Assembly (NCBI GenBank): GCA_013398295.1
Contig: VZSF01001885.1
Coordinates: forward strand, 919,284 to 983,283
From: Chionis minor
Lineage: Eukaryota; Chordata; Aves; Charadriiformes; Chionididae
Direction of reading: 5' to 3'
Length of the DNA stretch: 64,000 nt
Of this stretch, positions 51,101 through 60,071 are shown in pieces. The position numbers were made by a program, and so were the translations under genes. Below the pieces are notes generated by a model. It saw only the letters and a program-made list of their open reading frames with translations. It had not been told where the DNA came from and did no database searches. Positions within the stretch are counted from its first letter, which is position 1. Each line of letters opens with the position of its first letter.

Positions 51101-54100
51101 AGTCTATCCTGTGAATAGTCTACAGAAGTGGCCTGAGTCACTTATGTCACCTGGGAGGCTGGAGCAAAAAAGAAAAAATGGAAGCAATAATGAAATTCTT
51201 CACTTAACTTCCCTAGATGTGTGTGACTCTGTTCGTGTGGTACGGTGTGAGAAAGATGACAAGGTGTTGGAAACCATGATGGAAAAGTCAACACTACCAT
51301 CAACATGGTATGATGTTAATGAGAAATTGATAAAAAAACACTGGAAAAATAGACCTTTACTTGTTGGAGTTGAGTGTATTTGTCTCTTGAGCCTTAGTGG
51401 AATATTGCAGTAGCCAGTTACATGACAGTCCTTACATGTCACATCTACCTGATTGTGCAAGATAGTCATAAACTAACTGCTGCTTTCTCCAGCTGGTGAT
51501 CAATTGATCAACTGGTTGCTACTGAGTAGGATGTGCAGCAGCCAAGTTGCAAGGCTTTTATCTTGCTTTTTAACTACATTCTTTCAAGTTTTAAGAGCCA
51601 GGTGGAGGAAACAATTCTGTTTCTCAGGCTGGGTTGAAGCAGGTGTATATGTTCAGTATAGCCTGAGAATGAAAGAACAGACATTCGTGGGAGCCCTTTT
51701 GTATTTAGAAAAAACAAACAAACCAAACCAAAATCAAATAAACCCTCACAGATTCTCATGAATCTTCTAAAATCCCTTTGTTCTGTAACTTCTCTTACTA
51801 CAGTTCCAGCAAAGGATAAACACAAAGCAATGGTATTCTAAAAGGTTTTGATCTGTTTGTCATTTACTTAGTCCAGGAAGGTTTTGTCACCTTTTCAATA
51901 ACACTGTATTTCATAATATGACTTCTACAGGTACTTGGAGGTTCTCTACTAAGAGAGAAGTTAGAAGGCTGTACTATACTTAGACATCAGTAGATGCAGT
52001 TTTGTATAAGTCTCAAAGGTTATCCAAGTGGTTAAGAATTAAAGCCTGGATTTCTCTGGGTGACTTCATACAGCATGGATTTTTGTCTGCTTCTGATTCT
52101 AAAGACAGATAACAGCAAATGTTAAAACTGTTTTAAGGTGTGTTCTCCTAACAAGCAAGGACTGTACCTTACGTTTTAGAGAGCTATGCACTTAGCACTG
52201 TGCTCATCAGAAGTGATAAGACTCAAGGTTTTGGTAGCCAGGTGATAATTAAATATCTTTTAAGTTCATAATGGAATAGACCTATGGATGCCAGAGGCAA
52301 TTCAGAGGAAAAATACCTAGGGAAAAGAACATTATCAAGTCTGCAGAAGACTTTCCAGGTACCTTTGATTGCAGAATACAGAAGGCTTGTTTACAAAATG
52401 TATAACAAAATCCCGTCTTATTCTGTTTGGTAATCAAGCGAAAAGTTGCATAATTCACTAATTTTGGGAGGCTGATACACAACTAGAGTTAAATCTGCTC
52501 TAATTGTCACATGTTCTCCCTATAGTAAAACTGCCTTCTGATGACCGGGACGAATTGAGAGAAATCGTAACGGACAGATACGGGGCATACAATATATAAT
52601 GGCTTTCTAAGACTTATGTGCCACTTGTTTAATTTGTCTCTAAAATCTCATTTTTTTTTCCTCTTTTTTAACTCCTTTTTCCCCGCCTCTCCCCCAAGGA
52701 TCTCTTCAGTGCCTCTGAAAATGTCAAAAGAATCTGAAAACAGAGACATGTTAATTGAAAAGGTTATTCTTCAGTAATTTCCTATCTGTCAAGGAAGTCA
52801 GACTTAGGATATTTGCTTTTCTACGTTGATTGAAGCCTGGATTTAATATTGGGGGGGCGTGAAGGGAGGGTTGAGGGTCTTTGGTTTTATTTTTTAAAAT
52901 AGTATTTTCATGCATTTGAATCAGTCCTGTTAAAGCTAACTGCCAGAGACATTTTAGGAAAGGTCAGTAGGAAGTAGGTGCATTTGCATCTTGCTTTCAG
53001 TACAATGTAGTGTGTCACTGATTGCCTACTTGCTGAGCAAGCTTTTTGGTGTAAGCAGTGGTCAGACTTTGATGTTTCTTTAAGTTGTGTGTGAACTTAG
53101 GGGTTATGATGTGGCCTAAAATTAGCTTGGGATGTACTGTTGTCCATTGCACAACTGTTCACTGTAGTGTGTTCAAGGTAGTTGCAGATGAGTATCTGTG
53201 TTCTATGCAATGCCCTCCCCTGGCCGCTACTTATGTCCTGCTTTAAATACGAATGTAAAAATACTTTGTGTTTGGTTAGAATTTAAGACTGAAATATTTT
53301 TATTGACTAAACACTAAGGCTATTGCTGTTCAGAATTTGTAGAGCAGTTTTCTGACATGTGAGTTTAAAAATTCTAATAATTCCTGTGTATTCCTCTAGA
53401 GCTCGCATATTGAAACTTGCAAGAGGGAAAAAAAGCTGGTGCATCCAAAGATCTTAGAAAACAGAAAGGATGAATCCACCACTTCAGAAATGTTGGAGAA
53501 TGCAGGTGATCATGTTATTCAGACAAAGCATCCTGTCAAAAAAGACGACACTTTGAAGAAAGCCAGAGATGATCTGGCAGATCAGGTTAAGAAAAGTTAT
53601 TCTTAAACTTTCTGTTTGTTTGTATTGTAAATAAATGGCCATTAAGTTTAGAGAACAGGTTACTAATTATAAAACTACAAATTGGGAATCATAAAATGCC
53701 TGTTGTAATCCGCATATGTCAAAAACTAGTTTTTCTTGCTAGGTAGTAATCAGTGTCACTAAGCTTTAGGGGTGACTGCCCAGTTACGTTCAGTAGAATC
53801 ATGGTATGATTTTTGTCACCTTGTATACCTTAACCTATGAACCTCTGCATGTAGTAAGAATTCAAAAGTCCTTTTTGTTTCTGAGGCTATGCAGGTTAAA
53901 TGTTTAACAGGGGCTTGGGAATTCTAAGCGGGAATTTACGTATTTTCTCTTTTAGATATTTTATTTAAGATTTAAGGAATTCCTTCACAAAGATTACTGT
54001 AAAATGTGCTACAGCTTGATTTGGAAAATAGATTGCATCTTTCACTGAAATGATAGTTATTTTTCATGTGCTAAAGTGTTTTACTTATGTAAATAGAGTT

Positions 54101-57100
54101 CTAGTCTTCATGCTTACGCCGTTCTTGACTGTGTCAAAAATGTTCTATCTGAGCTCATTTTCTTATTTTAAAGATGGATTCACAGGTGATGAGGGAGCTT
54201 AGAATTATAATTCTGATTTCAGTCCCCTGTATTCATTTTGTGTTTGTAGGACACTGGTCATTGTAAGCCTAAGTAGTAAATGGCAGAGGAAGAGTCAGGA
54301 GATTCCAGGCTCTTCCATTTGGGGAATGGGATTTATTTTGAGCCATAACTGACAGAAATAAAGAGGTTATAATTTTGATTTCTTGAGGATTTGCCCTTCT
54401 CTAACATCCTACAGGTTGCAAAAGCAGTGATGTCTGAGTCACCTCAGAGTGCTGAAGGAAAAGGAATGGCATTAGAAGATACCATTAGCTCACTGGCTTT
54501 TAATCCATTTTTAACAAGGAAGCAAATTCCCCGAACTCCAGAAAATCTGCGTAAGTCTAAAAACTATGCTTTTTATACTACTCACTGATTAGAAATATAC
54601 AACATGAATGAACTAATTGCATGCCACAGAAGAAGAAAAAGATAATTATTTCGGTGAAGGTGAACATTATCCTAATAGCTCACTCTGTAACACAAGACAG
54701 AATCATAGAATTACTTGGGTTGGAAGAGACCTTCAAGATCGAGTCCAACCATAAACCTATGCCAAAACCACCCCTAAATCATGTCCCTCAGCACCACCTC
54801 TGCCCGTCTTTTAAATACCTCCAGGGATGGCGATTCCACCACTTCCCTGGGCAGCCTGTTCCAATGCTTGATAACCCTTTCGGTAAAGAAGTTTTTCCTA
54901 ATATACAACCTAAACCTCCCCTGGCACAACTTGAGGCCATTTCCTCTTGTCCTGTCGCTTGTTACTTGGGAGAAGAGACTGACCCCCACCTCGCTATAAC
55001 CTCCTTTCAGGTAGTTGTAGAGAGTGATAAGGTCTCCCCTCAACCTTCTCTTCTCCAGGCTAAACAATCCCAACTCTCTCAGCTGCTCCTCATAAGACCT
55101 GTTCTCCAGACCCCTCACCAGCTTCGTTGCCCTTCTCTGGACACGCTCCAGCACCTCAATGTCCNNNNNNNNNNNNNNNNNNNNNNNNNNNNNNNNNNNN
55201 NNNNNNNNNNNNNNNNNNNNNNNNNNNNNNNNNNNNNNNNNNNNNNNNNNNNNNNNNNNNNNNNNNNNNNNNNNNNNNNNNNNNNNNNNNNNNNNNNNNN
55301 NNNNNNNNNNNNNNNNNNNNNNNNNNNNNNNNNNNNNNNNNNNNNNNNNNNNNNNNNNNNNNNNNNNNNNNNNNNNNNNNNNGGTTTTTATGCTCCTGCC
55401 TTCGATCCCATCGCTCCCAGCTTGCACAACCAGGAGAGGATAGTAATCAGAGGGCCGCACTAGACAAGGGAGTTTCCTGGCAACATCCCTGACCCGAGCC
55501 TCTGTTCCTCTCAAAAGGGAAACACCTACAACAATTACCCTTCTTTTTTTCTTGACAGAGGCAGTCCTAATATGTGGGACAGACTGCCTTGTCCCAGGCG
55601 ACCCCCACAGAAGAACCTTCTTCTATGTCCTCACTTGCCTGACCCTCAAGTTCCAGGGCCCCCTACCTGTTATGTCAAGGCAGCTGGGACGGTGAGGGAG
55701 GCCGGGGGGAAATCACCTGTCTCCCTGAGCAGGGACCTGTTTCCATTCTCCCCTGTCACTTCGCTCCCCCACTTCTGCCTGGTGGCAAGAGGGAAGGGGA
55801 TTCTTTGCTTCCTGCAGGCCTTCTCCCTGCTGCCCGCGCCTCAGGCCGTGGCTCCACCAATCCATCTCCCTCTCACACTCTCTGATGCTCCTCAGCCTTT
55901 CCACCTCCTCTCTCAGCTCCACCACCAGGCTGAGCAGATCGTTCACCTGGTCACACTGCACACAGACGCTGTCTCTGCTGTCCCTAGTGCCAGGCTCAGG
56001 CACTCCCTGCAGCCAGAGACTTGCACGGCCACATGTTTGCCTGGAAGGTCTGTCTGGGTCACCACGTTCCTTTTTACAACAGCTTTCAGATGAGTGGCAA
56101 CCATGATTTGTGGGTTGTTTTTTCTCTCTTCCCCCCCTGTGAGGGCAGTGACCACCAATTAAGTCTTCCCCTCGAGCCAGGAAGGGAGATCAGTTACCCT
56201 CAATACACTTACCCAAATGTGAGCTGAGTTGCTGGGGGCACAGTGACTGGTTGCTGCACTCCTGAGGCTCGTTTAAAGCTGCCGCGGGTGGCGCTGGCTT
56301 CGCCCCTGCCCCGTCAGCCGCCCTCCCATGTGGTGCTGGCACGAGCTCACCGCTTTTCCCACCTTCCAGAGCCCCCAAAAAGAGCCCTTTGCCGGAACAC
56401 GGTAGGCTTAAGATGTGAATACTGTGAATTTGATTTAACAGACTTTTTTTTTCCTGTGTAGAATCCCCTTTGTGTTGAGGAACAAGACTAAGCATAAATA
56501 ATATAAAGCAGCTGTTCATCCTCCTTCTTCGATTGCTTATGTTACTGAAGGGACAGTAGAAAAATAGGTTGATTGAGATTACTCTCATACGAAAGTACTA
56601 AAATTTTACCTTGGTGTTTGTTCCATTTAGTTACTGAAATTAGAAGCTCATGGAGAAAAGCTATTCAAATTGAGGGCTCATTGGACAAAGAGCTGACCCC
56701 AGCTGAAGTAATGACAGAAGCAGCTCCAATGGATGCTAAACCTGTAATGAAGGAAACATCAGACTCTAGATTTGCATGCTCTATCCCTGCACCTCCTGTA
56801 ACTGACTGTGATCATCTCCTGTCAGAAAGGAGATCCCAGTTAAGTTCTACAGAACTTGGACTTCAAGAGCAGATAAGGGCAAGTCATATTGAATCTCCAA
56901 TTTTGGAAATACCTGGTATGCGAGAGAGGGAGAGAATCGAAGAACAGGACTTAAAAAGTATTGAAAATGTTTTTGTACAGAATGTAAATTCTGCAGAAGA
57001 TCCAGAAGAACAGAGTTCTCAATATGTAAAGAAGGGCATGAATACTCCAGATATGTGTTCAGAAAACAATAGTGGAACAAATGTTCTACCTTCAGACCAC

Positions 57101-58605
57101 TTCAAAGGCTTCTTAATGGATGGGGTGCTGAACCAGAGTGTAGCCCCATTGTTCAGTTTCTTAAGTCAGGGAGACTCCCACTTGGGGATATCGGATGAGA
57201 CCTTTCCAGAAGAACTTGATGACATGGATATCGCTAGACTTGAGAACTCAGTGTTTGAGTCTGATGTAATAGACAGCACAGATGAAACAGATCGCCCAGA
57301 AAATATGGGCGATATTCAAAAACCCAAGCTAGATCTACAGTCCCTATTCAACAGACATAAAGCACTGAAAAAGATTGCATCTAGAAGTGAAGAGGAGCTG
57401 CGTGAAACACATAGTGGAGGTGAATCTCTAGGTGGTAGATCAGACCGAAGTCTTACACCAGAAAAAAAGAGAGATGATTTGTACAGTCCTGTAGAACTCT
57501 TCTGCTTGGATCAAGGATTTACCACGACGCCATCGCCAATATCTCTCAATGAAAGAAAATACTCCCTGTCATCTTTGCTGATGACTTCTCAAAAGCTGGA
57601 GGAAATGGCATCAATGCTAGACGAAATCCCATTTGACTTAACAGATAAATGGAATGGTAAGTGTCCATGTATTTAGGAACAAGATTTTGTCTGTTTTGCC
57701 ACTCAGTATATTACCACAAATAACCTAGTCTGAATAGTAGAGTTCTGCTGTGGAACTGTAGAGAGATGGGTTGTTTGTATGCTTATTCCTTATGGAAGAT
57801 GAGACTTAAAAGCAAAGGAGACATGCTTTGTTTAGTTGCACCAACATCTTGCAAGTAGGAGGAAGGTACTTATCTGACTTTCTGTGGTAATTGCAGCTAT
57901 TAAAAAACCCCAGACCTTAAGATGCATTAGCAGTGGAGTCATCTGAAGCTAAATTGTGAGAATTCAAAAGTTTGAAATGTTGTGTTTACTCTGAACAAAT
58001 TTGGCTGTTTAGAACTGTGTTGCAGGTAGCAAACTTTTGTGAGGTCAGTCAGGTGTTCATAGTCTGTAATACTTTATTAATATACTTTTTATTATGAAAT
58101 ATCCTGCATTCTAGCCTGCCTGCCTCCTCACTCAACTTCTAAACAGAAGTGTCAAGTTTCTTTAATCAATAGTGTGATGTTTAGTTATGTGTGAAGTCAA
58201 CTTTTGAAATGCATTAGTAAAAATAAGCCAGTAATGGTTATACAGAAGACTTTCAGCAAAACAGGTGCTACTTAATGGAATACTAGGAATTTAGCACTGC
58301 AAGTTCATGTCAAGGAGTAGTGAGATTCATATGTTGTGCAAAGGCTTGCTGCAATTCAGCTTTTCCTTAAAACTATAGCTGTACTGATGGCAGATGATTT
58401 TACCTTACTTGGAGCACATATCGAAACTAGAAGTACCATTTCATATATGATTTGTTTTTATTTAAGCCAAACACTTCTGGAGCATTATTTCTGTCAATTA
58501 ATTGAATATTGTAGAATGCTAACTAATACACTTTTTCTTCCAGATCAAGAGCAGCTCAATGAGGAGCTGGGCACAAAGAAACCATCGTCAGGACAGCATT
58601 TGTAA
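39141..58605 (+). CDS. HAUS6: HAUS augmin-like complex subunit 6 (exon 1 missing in gap)
   Basis: An augmin subunit; augmin binds spindle microtubules and, through HAUS6 and NEDD1, recruits the gamma-tubulin ring complex. Coding exons traced with matching phases: 39141-39236, 39897-39984, 40985-41117, 41681-41828, 44558-44623, 44742-44790, 44967-45140, 45818-46002, 46638-46767, 47350-47446, 52710-52762, 53400-53585, 54415-54550, 56631-57656, 58544-58605 (TAA 58603-58605). That is about 876 codons; the human protein has 955 residues including exon 1. The N-terminal domain shows [11 protein letters not shown] and [14 protein letters not shown]. The middle is coiled-coil ([37 protein letters not shown]). 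The tail has [16 protein letters not shown] then [12 protein letters not shown], followed by a 1,026-base exon encoding an acidic, poorly conserved region. Donors at 52763 (GTTATT) and 53586 (GTTAAG) are weak. The exon at 52710 is the least certain. Confidence 0.93.
41373..41393. repeat. Short perfect hairpin in HAUS6 intron
   Basis: TGGTCCAA, a 5-base loop AAGTA, then TTGGACCA. The arms are exact 8-base complements. It lies in the intron between the exons ending at 41117 and starting at 41681. Confidence 0.85.
42500..44335 (+). mobile_element. Long decayed CR1 LINE in HAUS6 intron
   Basis: About 1.8 kb follows the CR1 ORF2 layout in sense orientation. It begins in the linker after the endonuclease (CCTAAGGAACCTGAGGAAGA), passes through the reverse-transcriptase region (GATGATGCCAAACTGTGGAA; GGTTTAACAAGGATCAGTGT) and the ORF2 end ([18 protein letters not shown] in one frame), and finishes in 3' UTR. 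Many stops and frameshifts show it is old and inactive. The left boundary is approximate. Confidence 0.85.
47638..48699 (-). mobile_element. Rearranged CR1 LINE, 3' part (split by LTR)
   Basis: The left end AATCATAGAATGGTTTAGG is the antisense CR1 3' end, followed by 3' UTR and ORF2 end. Near 48085 the sequence jumps to an upstream reverse-transcriptase segment; a - strand frame reads [20 protein letters not shown] then [16 protein letters not shown]. About 1 kb of ORF2 is therefore deleted inside the element. The copy continues beyond the inserted LTR at 49336. Confidence 0.88.
48700..49335 (-). mobile_element. Solo LTR nested inside CR1
   Basis: It begins TGTTATGGTTTCAG and ends ACCAGATCA, giving TG...CA ends, 636 bp. 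The flanks CCATG (48695-48699) and CCCTG (49336-49340) match at 4 of 5, a slightly worn target duplication. It interrupts continuous CR1 antisense ORF2 sequence, so it inserted after the CR1. Read on the - strand there is an AATAAA (complement of TTTATT at about 48731) near the 3' end, which supports - as sense. No viral genes are present. Confidence 0.8.
49336..49530 (-). mobile_element. CR1 LINE, upstream part right of nested LTR
   Basis: Antisense CR1 ORF2 resumes directly after the LTR (ATATACCTATAGAAGGCCTT, then TCCTAACCTGATCCCTGGAT) and fades near 49530. Together with 47638-48699 it is one element split by the LTR. Confidence 0.82.
52526..52600 (+). CDS. HAUS6: Candidate alternative terminal exon of HAUS6
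   Basis: A strong acceptor (TTCTCCCTATAG) is followed by a frame that fits the phase-1 end of the exon at 47350-47446. It adds 24 codons, starting [15 protein letters not shown], before TAA at 52598-52600. It has no usable donor in a compatible phase with the next exon. If used, it would give a short HAUS6 lacking the C-terminal half. No AATAAA is near. It may also be a decayed internal exon or chance. Confidence 0.3.
54701..56405 (-). mobile_element. CR1 LINE with 3' end and ORF1, middle lost in gap
   Basis: The left end AATCATAGAATTACTTGGGT and 54701-55164 are antisense 3' UTR plus ORF2 end ([20 protein letters not shown] in the - frame). After the N run (55165-55382) the sequence is no longer ORF2 but antisense ORF1: first an SGNH-esterase-like stretch ([26 protein letters not shown]), then an upstream Cys-rich and coiled-coil part ([20 protein letters not shown]). 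A frameshift near 55990 separates that part from the preceding GCRECLSLA. The GC-rich end to about 56405 would be the 5' UTR. The element may be nearly full length with ORF2 hidden or collapsed in the gap. ORF1 is broken. Confidence 0.8.
55165..55382. other. Assembly gap (218 N)
   Basis: A run of N inside a CR1, between ORF2-end and ORF1 sequence. These parts are normally about 3 kb apart in CR1, so the gap may hide more sequence than its stated size. Confidence 0.99.
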
Positions 58606-59330
58606 AGCACAAGCATAACCATAGTAGCGCAGTTATGGTTCACTTGAGCGTGTAGGATCTTTTCCAAGTATTACCTAAATACAGAAGTTGCATTCCTATT
58701 TTTTTGCAGAGACTATATTCTAGTCTCCTTGTTTCAAGAGTGTTAGTTACCTGCTCTGCTTCTTCCAATTTCACATCGTCCATAGTAGCATTCTATGTAC
58801 AGCCCATCCTTCTGTACAGACCTATATATTCCTTTTTAAGCATATTTTTAAAAATAGCAGATACTGAATAGGTGACATGATCCTAGAAAACAGAAAATCA
58901 AGTCTCAAATGAGAACTAGTGAAGTCTTCAGTATCTCTGTCTTGCCCCTAATTCCACCCTTACCCCTCAAAAAAACCCCACCCAAATTTTGCTTGGTGCG
59001 CTGAGTTCTTCGGGTTCTTCTGTCTTATCGGGACTTCAGATTGTTAACTGCCATTAGCTCTACCTGTTGATAGAGGCTGCTGTCTGAATAAAGTTATTAA
59101 ACTATAAATTTATGAGTTGTGCTAGTGTTAATGTCACTTTATTTGCATATAGTTGATATACATTATGACTTTGTGGTTTAAGTAACTGATAATATGGCTT
59201 GTGGTGGGGTGGGAATGTAAAAGTTGAGGTTCCAGCAGATAAACTTCTTGCTGTAAAAGTACTCACCCCTAACCTGATGTGTTTACAGGGTTTTGAAGCA
59301 TTGCTAAATAAAGCTGGCTTTCTGTTCTGG
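58606..59330 (+). other. HAUS6: HAUS6 3' UTR with two poly(A) signals
   Basis: After the stop at 58605, AATAAA occurs at 59087-59092 and again at 59307-59312. The proximal one predicts a UTR of about 500 bases. Nothing else is recognised in it. Confidence 0.65.
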
Positions 59331-59994
59331 TATATCTTTCTCCTTTCTTTCAAGACAGTTGTAAATAGGTTTTAAGAATCTTCACCTGTATTTACATCTT
59401 TCTTATAAAGAAGCATTTGTCAAACTTTATGCAAAGAGATTTATGTGTCTAGTTGTCGAAGCTATAATAGAGCTGCTGACATGTTAACAGCTAAGAAGGA
59501 AGTGCTTCTTAGTAGCCTATTTACATGCTGATCTAATCATGGTCAGATGGCTAGAGAATTGAAAGGTCTGACCTTAGCTATTGGCCCAGCTGTGTTCCTT
59601 GCAGACCAGGGCTCTAGAGCTTGGTGCTGGTGACTTCACAAAGGTTCCTCATGTGGCTGTCACACCTTTCATGCCATGGGCAGAAGAGGCTTGAAAGCAG
59701 GGCCATAGCACTGTCATTGGGTTGCTACCAGAGGAATCTGGGTGTGCTGCCCTATGGAAGGAGCTGGTCAGCTGGGATGTGTAGTGCAGTCTTTATCAGT
59801 GTTGTCTGCTCTGTCCCGTCTTGTGGAGGTTCCTAGAACATCTGACGTAATTGTCTCTAGAGATTGCTACTGAAGAGTGGTGAATTTTTTTTGGTTTTGT
59901 GGTTTGGTTTTTTTGTTGTGTGGTTTTTTTTTTTGCTCTGCTGCAGAGCATCTGCTGAGAAAGACCTGAACCGTAACTGTGTTTCTCAGCAAAC
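59331..59994 (+). promoter_or_regulatory. HAUS6-SAXO1 spacer, SAXO1 upstream region
   Basis: About 660 bases separate the last HAUS6 poly(A) signal from the SAXO1 start codon. There is no CpG island. T-runs lie at about 59886-59935. An X-box-like GTTTCTCAGCAAAC (59981-59994) touches the start codon. RRAGA, which lies here in human, is absent. Confidence 0.5.
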
Positions 59995-60071
59995 ATGTCT
60001 TCTGTGTCGCCTACGCCTTCGACTGTAGTTCCATCCTTGAAGAAGTGCATTTGCCAGCTGTGCTCCTGTGG
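59995..60071 (+). CDS. SAXO1: Stabilizer of axonemal microtubules 1, first coding exon (partial gene)
   Basis: SAXO1 (FAM154A) is a microtubule-binding protein of centrioles, basal bodies and cilia/flagella. The frame from the ATG at 59995 encodes MSSVSPTPSTVVPSLKK followed by CICQLCSCG, then a donor GG|GTATGT with GT at 60072. The C-x-C-x-x-C-x-C cluster is the conserved Cys-rich N-terminus of the family; human has the equivalent CICELCSCG followed by RHHCPH. The gene sits directly after HAUS6 in the same orientation, as in human. The next exon, with the microtubule-binding repeats, was not found before 64000, so most of the gene lies to the right. The bird N-terminus before the Cys cluster is about 13 residues longer than human if this ATG is used. 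Confidence 0.85.

Noticed and set aside
50704..51141. 145-codon - strand frame in a HAUS6 intron
   Set aside because: Composition looks random, with no family features and no splice context.
51111..51413. 100-codon + strand frame in a HAUS6 intron
   Set aside because: Partly protein-like ([17 protein letters not shown]) but it does not fit the HAUS6 exon phases with good splice sites and has no known family. Left unassigned.
54621..55514. Long frames on both strands crossing the second N run
   Set aside because: They combine CR1 sequence and N; no continuous coding is shown.
55572..56093. 173-codon + strand frame
   Set aside because: It is the opposite strand of CR1 ORF1.
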